DNA of 64,000 nt from Rhabdornis inornatus. Taxonomy: Eukaryota; Chordata; Aves; Passeriformes; Rhabdornithidae. The stretch lies in assembly GCA_013397075.1 (NCBI GenBank), contig VWZS01000638.1, forward strand, positions 2,430,825-2,494,824. Reading direction: 5' to 3'. The translations under genes and the position numbers were made by a program. The notes beneath the pieces are model-generated. The model searched no databases, was not told the origin of the DNA, and worked only from the letters and a program-made list of their open reading frames with translations. Shown here in pieces: positions 49,101-61,100 of this stretch; within the stretch, counting starts at the first letter, position 1; each line of letters begins with the position of its first letter.

Positions 49101-52100
49101 ACAACGAGTATGGTGGCTTATTAAGAATCCACTGAAATTGCAGCTGCCTCTTAGCTGCCTGTACATTATCCCAAATAGGACACCAAGTTTCTAAGTACAT
49201 ATAACTGCTGAAAGGAAAATGGAACTTAACCTATGGCTTGATTACATTCATCCTAAGAGGTATCCCAGGAAAAAGAGGTGAGTAAACAACTCAGTTAAAA
49301 TTCATGTTAACTTCATATTGCTGCTACTTTAATCTGAGTTAATAACTTTTTTAGTGCTATACAAAAAAAAAACAAAACAAAACAAAAAAACCACAGTGTT
49401 ACTTCACACTACCTCTGCATTTTCCTTTTTCTGGATCCCTTCATATGTTGCCCCTTCTTCAGGCTGAGGTATACGAGGGGCCTTACCATCAGCAATTAGA
49501 TTTACAGCTTCCACCTATGTGAAAAAGTAAAAGATTTAATGTTAGCTTGGTTCACCTTTTTTTCCTCAGTCATACTTAGGAATGACAGCAAAAGACTTTC
49601 TGCCACTAGGTGAATTGGTTTGGGTTTTTTTAAACCTAGTATTTCCAAACTCTATGGGACCAGTGCTGCCCCAATTAAACATTTGTGTTTCCTTGGGCTT
49701 CTTTGACAAAAGAAATTTGTAACCCTTCAGAATTTCATGTGAGTACCTAGTCACCAAACTTAGAGCAGCTGTCTGAATTCTCCAGAACAAAAATGTGGCT
49801 CAGTATGATTGCATTCAACTTTTTCCTTTTACTCTCTGCAAAAAGTTATTTTTCTGCATTTAAATGGAGGGAGAAAAAAAAATCCTCTGAGGAGCAATGC
49901 TGAGTATTTTTTGTGCATTTTCTTTTATTCACTTCCAAAAAAATACAAAAAATGATAAGCAAATCCACCAGAACTCTTGAGCTTCAAACACCATGCTGCC
50001 CTCTTTTCTTAAAAATCTCACACCTAATTTTTTTTTTTGTTGCTTTTTACAAGACAAAAAAAGATTTTGTCTTGTAATGATATTTAAGAAATGTATGGAA
50101 AGAGCCACATTCCAAACAAACTCATCTCCTTGCCATCTGTGGAAACAGAATATGCTCTGCTTGCTGTCAGCAACAAATATTCTGAGGTCACATCCTCAGC
50201 TGTTGTGCAGCCACACAGCTCCAGTGAAGTCTAGGATTTGGCTGAGTATCACAGCCTCTGCCTTTCCAAATGCATACATCTTGTCTATATTTCCTTTACT
50301 TTCAACCTCTTAAAAAGCTGGTATTTAGTACAGTTATACATACCATAGCCTTTATTCCTTCTGGGAAGAGAAACCGGTTGTATAGGTCATCCACGGTGTC
50401 ATTTTGGCCAACATCACATTCTCGCTGCAGAAGTACTGGTCCGGTGTCCAAACCATCATCGGCCCAAAAAATAGTAAATCCTGCTTTCTTATCTCCTTGA
50501 ATTAAAGTCCTGGGCATAAAAAAGAAGACTTACAGTAAATACAGACAAAATGAAAGTTGTTAGGAATATCAACTCACATGTAACACATTCATTTTCTTCA
50601 GGAAGATAGAAAAGAAAATGCTAACAATCTTTGCTATACACTCACTGCTCACTTCACAGTCAGGAATCCACAGTTTTGACACTGTTGATGTGTGGTTTCC
50701 ACAAAGTGACATAGGAAATGCTGCAATTGAACACAGGCTGTGTCACACAGTTCATTGTGATAATAATTTTTACAGTATTATTAATGGTAAGACACTCAGA
50801 GCAAAAGGTGTGCAACAGTTATGACAGAATTTGAAAGATGGAAGCATCTAACAGAATATTATAATTCATGATTGTTTACTGTAATCAGCTAAACCTCATG
50901 GCTTATCTGTAGGTCAACATGAAAGTACATTTGCCACACAGCTGAAAAGGAGTTAGAGTGGAAAATTATGAATATGCAACTGTTTAAGGAAAAATTATTA
51001 ACAAAATTTAGGCTATCCAGCCAGATTCTCAGCTGCTGTGCAGGAACATAGCAATGCTTACGTCTTACGTTAGACCTGTGCTGATCTACCTCAGCTCAGA
51101 ATCTGCCTCTGCATCCAAAGGGAACTTCAGCCACCTAAAATTTTGCAGCTTTCCTTTGGTGTGTGTCTCAGAATGATGGAAAATCAGACTGAAATGTGTT
51201 CAAGGGAGCAGCCAGAAACTATGAGAAAAATATTTCCTGTATGGTTTTAGCCATTTGTCTGCATGCAAACACCAATGCTATTTTAATTAATACATATCTC
51301 ATATAAGTATCCCCTCAGCAGTCCATGTTGTAACAAGATCGTCTGAGATCTGGCTTCTACACAGCAAAATTCATTATTAATTATAAGCACTGAAAGCTAC
51401 ATTATTAAAATGGGCAAAGTACACCGAAGTACATATGGGCTGAACAAGGGATGAACTCCAAAGACAGCTGGGGAAATTGGCAGGTGTAAGAGAAGTGAAA
51501 TCTTACAGAAGTTTGGCTAGACCATATCAGACCTTTCACATACTTAAGCAGCCTTTCTTCTGCTTTTTATTATGTAAAATTTCCAGAAGTGTGAGAAATG
51601 GATGTCCTCAGCATGGAGAAGTTTTTATGAGCAAATGTCTCTGACGCTGAATAGGTGACAAGGTAAGAACTACTGTGTGCCCCCTCCTCTGCCCACCAGC
51701 TCCCTCCACAAAGGGCTGCTGATAATAGAGTGGCAGCACTGAATGGAAGAGACCCACATGAGCAAGGAACCCTCTGCACACCAGGGCCCTTGTTTGCACC
51801 TGGTTATGTTTAGCCATGTAAAACATAATTCCCAAAGGTTTTCTTGGTTATACTGTGGGGATAAAGGGTCTCATCAGCACCAGGGCTGTAGCCACAATGT
51901 GTGAAAATAGTGATGAGAGCAAGGGATGAAAGGGTGAAACCCAAGAACTGTCAGCCAAGGCCAAATCCTAGTTTAGTTTAAAGGCCTTGGGACAATGACC
52001 TTTAGTTGAGAAGACAGGAGCAGATAGATTCCTTTTGCAGAAGGAATATGCAAAATAGAAGAAGATGCAGTGATACAACACTGCAATACATTCCCATTTC

Positions 52101-55100
52101 GGCAAATCTTTGACTCAAGGACTTCCTGAAGGAGAGTTTATATCTACACCTTACTGTGAAATACCTCTTGATGAACATCTCCTCCATAAAAGCATCCTTT
52201 TAGAGCTCTTTAGATATGAGGTCACACAATTTAATAAGAGACTGCATGAAGTAAAAGTACCTCCTTTATTTGGAAAAATCCTTCTACCTGATGTCTTTGC
52301 TGGCTGCTCCCTGACTTTTGATTAGAATGAGCAATCCTTCCCTGTTCAGCTTTCCATGTCTTTCATGGCTCAATACACAGCTAGCATGTGTCCTTCCCAA
52401 TGACCTCTTTTCCATACTGAAGACTACATCATTTGCCTCCAGTCACGTGAAAGCTGTTCTATACCCTAGACCATCTTTCTTAGCCTTTTCAAACTTGGCT
52501 AGTTCATGTTCTAACCGAGATGCAGACAGTATTTAAGATCACAGAATATTCTGAGTTGGAAGAGACCCACAAGGACCATCAAGTCCAACTCTTGAATGAA
52601 TTGATCCTTCCATGGTGTCTTTTCTGAGTAACAACAATTAATACTGCTTACGTATAATCAGGGTTTTTTTTCCCTTGTGTGCATTATGTTGTTTTTTAAC
52701 TTTGAATTTGACCTGTCATTTTCTTACTCTCACATTTTCACATTTACTCATTTGCACAGAAAGTGTATTCCTTATTACAGATTTAAACCAGAGTAATTGA
52801 TCTAAAGTTTCCTGGCTTTCTCTTTCTCTTTTTTAAAACTGGTATTGCTTTTGCTATTTCCCAGTCGTCTGCATCAATATAATCTTAAGACACAGAAACA
52901 TTGCAGGTCATCTCAAATCTGCAGCTTCAAATTTGCTGAAGTCTGGTGGTCCTGACAAAGAAATTCTTATTCCTTCATCAGTTCACTAAAATGTCTTCTA
53001 CTCAAAGTTCAGCTCAAGAGAATTGTTTTGACTTGCTCTACACAAAGAAGGACTGTAGGATAATAACATCTTCTCCAGGCTCCTCCATCCTGAATACCAA
53101 TACAGATTTTCTACTGTATTTTCTTTGATAAATACCTTTGTTAAATCACACACCTCTATCACTTACATACCTCCCACCTTTAACATATTTGGAGGAATTG
53201 TTATCATTACATTTCGTGGCTTAAAACGTTGTTTCTTTATTTCATTTCTGGACTGTCTCAGTCTCATTTTCCACCGAGTTTATGCTATTTTACTATACAC
53301 ACTTGGACACTTTTGGAAGTGTCTATACACAACTGACACTTTTGGAAGTCTTTACCTCTCTAATAGTCTCCTTAACACCTCTGTTTAAGTATTTCAGCTT
53401 AGTACTTTTTCTAGGAAGGATTAAAATTAATGAAACAAAACTAAGTATGCTTTTGCTTTGAAAATACAATGCTGTGGATTCAGACAATCACCATGCTGCC
53501 TGTAAAATTATTTTTAAATTGTTTCTTCATATTTAGATAACTTCTTATTGAATTTAGACACTAAATAATAATATAATTATTATTTCTCATAATATTATTT
53601 TATCATATTATTATGATAATGTTATTTCTGTTGTCACAGGAGTGTCAGATTTGAGTCTATTGTGATCATTATTGCAGTGTAGCTCTTTCAGGGTGGTGAT
53701 TTGAACCTACCTTGTGCATTGCGAGATAAGGTTTTATTCTTGTGGGTTCTCTTCTCTCTTCTCCCTTCCACTCTGTGAAATCTTAGGGTCTGTATCAACC
53801 CCCCCCGTGACAGTTATCTAGTGTTTGTGGGGATGAGCCACAAGGGCAATGTCCTGCTTATGGAAACTCCAGACTGTCGATTTGTGCATGTGAGTAAAAT
53901 ATATGAATGTACAGATCCACTGCTCTTCCCAGAGTAACAGCTGAACTCGCACTGGAAATAATAATGAATCCTAGGTATGAAGTGCAGTTCATGCACCAAA
54001 TAGTCAGCTGCTCCAGAGAAGTTCCTTCAGAGCAGTTGCAACAGAACTGCAGCGTTTACAAGAGTAATGGGTGCAGACCAATATCCCAATGTGCCAAACA
54101 TGAAGTTTCGATGCACAGAACTCACCAGTTGATTGCAGAAGCTCCTCGGTGGCGTGGTAGGATGGACGGATGGTAAATAATAGAGCCATGTTTTGGGCAG
54201 TTAATAACATCCATGGGGATGAACTGTGTACAGAATGGAAGGACATTTAACTCTGCTCCAACTGATTTGTAGGCTGCAACTACTTCCTGGATAGATTTGC
54301 CTTTAGCTCTCCATTTGGGGAACTTAAAAACAGGAGTGCCGTCCTTCTCCGCTGCCAGTGCTGTGGGGCAAGAACAGGATTAGTTTTTTCATTTTGTGTT
54401 AAAAATTCAATCTGAAATCAAAGACATATCGCATGACAACTCAAGCAGATCATCAAGAATGTGATTTCAGAGTGCCCTTCTGTATGCTGTTTAAAAACTT
54501 TTGTGCTTGGAAATATTTTATTCATTCTGTCTTTGATTCTCATTCCTACAGTTTATGCCAATCCCAACTTACAGTTCACTCTTATGACTTGGCTAGTAAG
54601 TACCAATGAAAGCTGAAAAGACATGTACTCTTACTTTAGTTTCTCTTTTTGTCTGTGAAATTTGATCTTGAGCTTGACCTGAAGCATCTTTAGCCTGTTG
54701 ATTTAAGTCATAAGTAAATACTTATTTAAATGTCATTCCATGCAAGTTAGTGTGTACTGAAGTTACTTTTAGAAATAAAGACTATAGGTGTCTGAGGGCA
54801 CAGAAAACTTAAAAAGACTTGAGACTTAAGCTTTTGAGTCATCTGGAAGTAAAAGGAAGTGAAGTTATCTAGTAATTTAATTTCCTTTTTTTTCCCCCAA
54901 TCAGGAGAGATTGGGCTAAAGTAATCCTGCAGTTTTAGTTAAAATAAATATATGATTGAAAGATTAGAAGATTTACTTAGTTACATTTGTTAGTGTAACA
55001 ACTGTGCAAGAAAAATTTATGTAATGTAAACAAGTTATGCTATATTGTATATAAAGTTTTTATATAACATAATCCAACTAGACACGGATAACAAATTTTT

Positions 55101-58100
55101 TGTTTTTTAAGCTAATAGTTGCCTTCTCTAATTCTTCCAAAGTGTGATTAAATCTTTTAATGAGGTAGAGTTAAGAATTACATGCTAGTCTGTGAACACC
55201 ACAGAACCGGTAAGCAAAATTTATGTTTGATGCTTCCCTCATGAGACTTTCTGTAAAAACATGTCAGGACCACACAAAAAAAAAAAAAAGAACCCCAGCT
55301 AAAACCAAGAGAGCATTGAAACAGCTCATGGAATGTAGTTTTGATTTCAGATTGTCCATAAAAGTACATTCCATTCTGGCACTTCTACTTGCTGATCATA
55401 TTAACTCACTGTCTTTGTGTCACTGAAACAAAAACCAAAGAAAAGTGACAATTCAGATGGTTCCAAACTAGCTTCTTTGCCATGCTGGATTCTGAGTGCA
55501 ATAAATGCAATTCTGAATAAGCAAAACTTCTTTCTTTAGTGAGCCTAGAAAACCTTTATGCACCTCAAAAATGGAAAAAGGGAGAGCAAAGCCTCCTCCA
55601 ACGTTTTGGATGTATTTTCCATAGTCCAGGTGGTAGAGAAATAGGCTCTGCAGGTACACTGCCACATACAAACTTGTCAAAAAGGCAGAAAGCCAGGGAC
55701 AAACAATCTTATCTCCATGCCTTGAGTGTCCCAGCCAGCACAGTGAAGCAGGTGACAAACATTTGCACTTGAATAGAGGCTTGGCAGCTATTTGCTGTAA
55801 AATACAGATCTATCTCAGAATTATAATTCTAGGGTGTACATTCAAATAAGGTATCCAGACTAATTTTGTTTTTCCAATATCTTAATAAACAGCCCTGCAT
55901 GTTTAGAAGCTACTTTAAAAGTTGCTTTTTTAAAGTAATGACAAACTGACGAGGTTAAACTGGTTCTGGGACTGGTGTTTGTTAAAGCATAGTTCTTGTA
56001 TTTGATTTAGTGAAACTAAGGAAATACATGCAAGTCATTCCCATATAGATATAACCTTCTCATGGAAAGGCAAATTTGTTATGTATATCTTTAATTTTAA
56101 CATTTGGATTCAGGTTACACTTACCCAAAGGATCAGCTTGTCCATTCTTGTCAGGCACGGTGAATACGCCCACAATTTTATGTCCCTCTTTTCTCAAGTT
56201 GTTATAAACTTCTTGTCCAAAAATACTTTGACCTATAAGGGCTAGCTTTAGCTTATGTTGATAAGCCTGGTAAAAAGAATGAAAACAAAACATTTTCTAG
56301 GATGCAAGGAAAGAAAATATGTTGTTGCTTACATTTCTGTCTTGCTCTTTCTTTGTCAATTTTCAGTTTGATTTAAAATGGAGTAGTCTTTTCTAACCTA
56401 ATGACCTTTGAAGGAATAATAATCAATTTTTTGAGATTAATGACAGGCAACATACAATTCAGAGATAGTATACTTCACATGAAAGTATCATCTGATACTG
56501 TCACTGATGTTTATATGGCTTTTTTAGAATTTTCACTGACAGACCCACTGCTCCATGAGAGGCTCCATGATCTTATCCATAGTCAGAAATGAAAATACAT
56601 CTTTTGAAACATGCATAAAACATTTTTCTAGGCAAAATTTATGTGGCTGGAACATGCCCTCTAAATACCTGTAATTAAACAGAGGTATATTATTTGTGGT
56701 TAACATACATAGGCTAAAGAAGATAAACTTGCATTGTTCCAACCAAGTTAAAGGTGATGATCATCCATTTGATCCTCCTACGAGCAAATAAAGGTGCTAA
56801 AGGTGAGGTTCCCTTCCTGGACTTCTACTGCCTGCTGCATTTGGATCCCAGTACACTGGACATGTGATTTAAGCTTCCTCAGGCTGAGCAGGTGTAAGTA
56901 ACCACCTCCACTTTTTAAAAACTTTATGATAGTCAGAATAATAACACTATGATGATATCAGAATATCAGATATTGCTGTTTTTCAAGTGATTGCTTCCTG
57001 AGAAAACTACTTTTTCCGTCAGAGTCCTTTTAGATTTATGTGACAGTTGTGCTCCTCTCCCACCCTACCTCCAGTCCCTCACCTCTAACACCTCCTTTAT
57101 CCCAGAACTAGTACTCCTGTAGCTGCAAGAACTATATTAGGGTACTGAAGTAAGCAGGCATCAACATAAAAAAAACCGTGGCTTATTCTTAACTGGATCT
57201 ATTCACTGGTCTAGTTTATAGCACTGCCATGAGTCCTAACATAGGGCCAGCAGGGGAGCAGGAATAAGTATGGCAGAAGGGTGGAACTGTCTCTATATGC
57301 TCTGTCTTTGCATTTTTAGTCAGCTTTCTGAAAATTAAAACTGGAAACCTTTGAAAAACAAATGGACTATCAGACCTGGTTAAAAAGGAAAGGTCCACAC
57401 AGAATAAAACAGAAAACTTACCTTCCTCAAAGCTGAATCTGGCACAAACTATTCCTACACTAAAACCATACAGATCCCTCCTCTTAGGAAGCCTGAATGA
57501 AAGGTAGGAAATAAATCCACACACTCCCCATCTTTGTTCTTAGCTTCATTTTTCGGAACTGGACTTCCATTTTTTCCTTAAGACTTGTTAGAGGAATCAA
57601 GGTATTGTATGAATGTCTTAACCACTGATATGTATTTTGCTTGTAAGTTGGTGCTTGTTATGTTTATCTCCTCCTTCCTCTTCCCTTTCTTAGGGTGCTG
57701 GGACATGAGAATACTTTGACTGAGTGGGTTATTGATTTAAGGATAAGAAATGGTCTGCACTGCCCATCAGATCATATGACAAAGAGAAATGTCCTGAAAA
57801 ACAGGTTACTCAAAACCACAATCCACTGCAATTAATTTCACAGATGACATATTATGGATGTGTTTTCCTGGTTTCAGGTTACATTTTTGTTATGCAGCTG
57901 GCTTTAGAAAAGGGAGTTATGAATTGGTAGGTTCCATTATAAGAATATTGAAGTGTGCTTTTTATTTCTTTTTATAAAAAACAATAGGAAATAATTATTT
58001 GTACCGCAGACAATATTTTCCCTGAGAATGGAACTGCATAGTAAAACTGTCCTGTGTTGCAGCATTACTCAGCACTAGTGCCACTGCAGTAGAAGCAAGC

Positions 58101-61100
58101 AGTAAGATGGAAAGGTGGACATAACTCAGGCCCTTGCAAAATCAGACTGTTATAATTGGCTGGTAAAAAATGTCTGTGAGACTGGTGATGATAATATTAC
58201 TAACCAACACTGCACTGCTGGCAGCTATACCTCAAATAGTCCACTGTTTTATTCTTAACAAAGACAGGACCTCCTTGTTCTGAATTACAACTTATTTTTG
58301 CAATCCTTATTCAGCAAGGCCAAACAGATGCAGGTGGTGCTCATTATCAATGCTTTATGACAGATGTCTTTACCTTTACAATAGAAATGTTGCTGCACTA
58401 CAAAAAGCAATTATTAGATTTTCCCAAGTCTTTAAACTAGGCAGGCAAACCGGAGAAAGTTTAACCTGCTGGATCACTGGACATGTTTAGCACGGTATGG
58501 AAACCCCTGATTTCTGTACTGTGTTAACTAGTGCCGAACTAGTACATTGAATAAAGGTTAAAAATAGTCCAGATGAGAATTACTTATTCTACTTCTGTCC
58601 TTTCATTAACATCTCTCAGTAAGAACACAAGACTGGAAGGGATCTTCTCAGCTAATAAATCTTTTCCTCTGCCATCACAAACAATTATGTCATATGATTG
58701 CTTTTATAAATCTACCCGATCTCCTTTTCAAAGTACTTTTAAAATATTCACTGCTGTACTCTGCTGCTTTTCTGATACTTGGACAATCTTCTTGTAATTT
58801 TAAGTCCAAATTTATCACCACTTAAAGAGTTACTTTTTTACAAAGAGTTTATTCACAAAGTGCTAATAACATATGCACACTCTATTCCCAAACTTTCAGT
58901 TCATGTTGCCCTGTGGAAAAATCTGATTCTCATGTTACATGAAATGGTATAGCAGTTCCAGGTCCAAATCATGAGTCACTGTAAATCAACACACTTTCAG
59001 TAAAGCTATGTGTTTAATTTGTGCTAGTTGTGGAACTGAGTCAACAAATGGTGAGACCCAGAGAACACAGTCCTCAAATGAAGTACAAATAAAAAAACTT
59101 CACCAAACCCAAACTGAAACTGGAAAGACTGAGAAGATTGCAGAGTGAGAAAGTTTGTAGTGTACAAAAACATTAGCCTGGTAGTAAATCAGCCTTGCTG
59201 TCTCACACTTACAGAAAGTAACTCAAATGGGGACTGGTGTGCTGGTTTCAATCGCAAGATTGATCTCGTAACTGTGACCAGTGATTCTTGAGTTCTCTCT
59301 CCACTGAACGGTACAAAAGTATGGCATGACATCTGATTAGACTGCTCGTGCATTAACATTCACTGCCATCAGTGGAAGGCAGGAGACAAACCCTCAAGTC
59401 AGCCATAAACAGGATTTTTACTGCGTAAAAAAAAAAGGGAAAGAAATCTGTGTGGAAGGGCTTGTATGCTCACACCATAAGTTCAGTCCTTCATTTTTTG
59501 TTTTATTTGAAAAATTACAGTGAAACAAGTGCATGAGATATTAAAGCCATTCCTATTTTCTTTTGGAGATTCTACTTAAGCATTTTTACCTGAAATGAGT
59601 CAGATTGGTGGAAGAGGGAAATTTCTGTAGAAGAATTTAATGTGGACGTAATATCCAATTAAAATGGGAAGTTCTATAAGATGACACAGAGAAGAAAAAT
59701 AGTTTGGTGTTTTCTGTCCTACAGAAATGGGACATTTTGGCCAGTGTGCCATCGCTAGCATTCATCACGAACTTTTAGAAAGAAATTCTGTTGAAGAACA
59801 CCAAAATATTCTTAGTTTTGAATAATGTGCTAAATGGATACTCCATCATTATCACTAACATACACAGAGATTAAACTTTTTACTGTTTCTGAAAGTGATG
59901 TTAAGAGATTATATTAGACTTCTTTTGCAATTGCCTGGCTGACTGTGAAAGTGTAGCATGCATGAACAATGCATGTGAAGGTTAATATAGCACCAGAGTG
60001 GTCATATAGCACCAGAGTGGATCTTTTGCTGCACTTTTGTAAGATTACCCAATTCCTAGTTTTAGTAAACAATGCAGTTCAGGTGGCTTAGGGAGATCTA
60101 GCCTTTTTTTTATTGGCTAATCATAGAATAATACAGTTATTATGGCAGCACTGCCAAAATACAAGATTTTAGAAAATTAGTTTTCACTCTAGTGTAATTC
60201 TGTTGATTTCACTGTCTGAACTTTTAATTTCTTCTTTAACCTTCTATTTTGTTTATAACACAACACGGATTAACAGTGATTATGTTTCTTTGAGTCAAGT
60301 ACTCATGATTTGAATGAAGTAAATTAGGTTAAGGAAAAAGAATGATAAAATAAAATGAAGCATAAAATCCGAGAAGTGTTTGTACAAACAGTCTTATCTT
60401 GAATGCTCAACATGTCTAAAAGTTGACCCGTGTTTCACTACCTCGATACAAAAGCATGGATTTAAGTTTAACTTCTGCATTTTAAAATTCTGTCCATATG
60501 ATCTCTTGATATCATATTGGAATTTATTCTAAAATAGCTCATTAAAAGTTAAACAGTATTTTAATGTTTGATTCCATTCTGGTTCTCTTTTTCCCGTGAA
60601 GCATTTAAACAGAAATAAAACTAACTAATAGAATTAAGTACGGCATAAATGGCAGTCTGACAAATTCTGGTAACTATCTTGTCAAGTTCTAGTTCCTAGA
60701 AATGGGAGATAAGCCCAACATCTACATTTTCTTCTCTAAGAAGAGTCTAAAGTTACAAAATCTCTCCAAAGGAGAATATTTATTTTTTGGATAAAAATAA
60801 TTTTCTGTTACTCCCTCTTTTGTATGTGCATCTAAATTTCAATTGGTTATCAGCTGCTAATTAAATTTCCTGAAAATTAAGATTTTGTAACTGCTGTTCT
60901 GGGTACAAACCTTACTATCAAAAAGATTACAATATTTTACTTCGTTTGCATAAGAATTTAGTAAAGCTAAAAATATTTGAATGTTACATCTTTTTAAAAT
61001 TATCATAGAAAGATGCTTCTTTTGAAAAGCAGTACTGCAACTTTATTTCTATTGAGATGCCCCTACATGTGCTAAATTCCAGACCCCGCAAATAGAAACC

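Larger units (their letters stand above)
47521..50343. other. ALDH1L2 introns between exons 7 and 4 (noncoding parts)
   Basis: The introns are 47521-48287, 48378-49412 and 49515-50343. The middle one carries the probable LTR listed separately and an A-rich tract with C interruptions at about 49365-49388. The others show nothing recognisable. Confidence 0.65.
50510..54125. other. ALDH1L2 intron between exons 4 and 3
   Basis: This intron is largely unannotatable. It holds a CR1 fragment at 52535-52625 and an AT-rich inverted-repeat cluster at about 53565-53625. The stretch at 52.65-53.4 kb may be a degraded old repeat, but I cannot name it. Confidence 0.6.
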
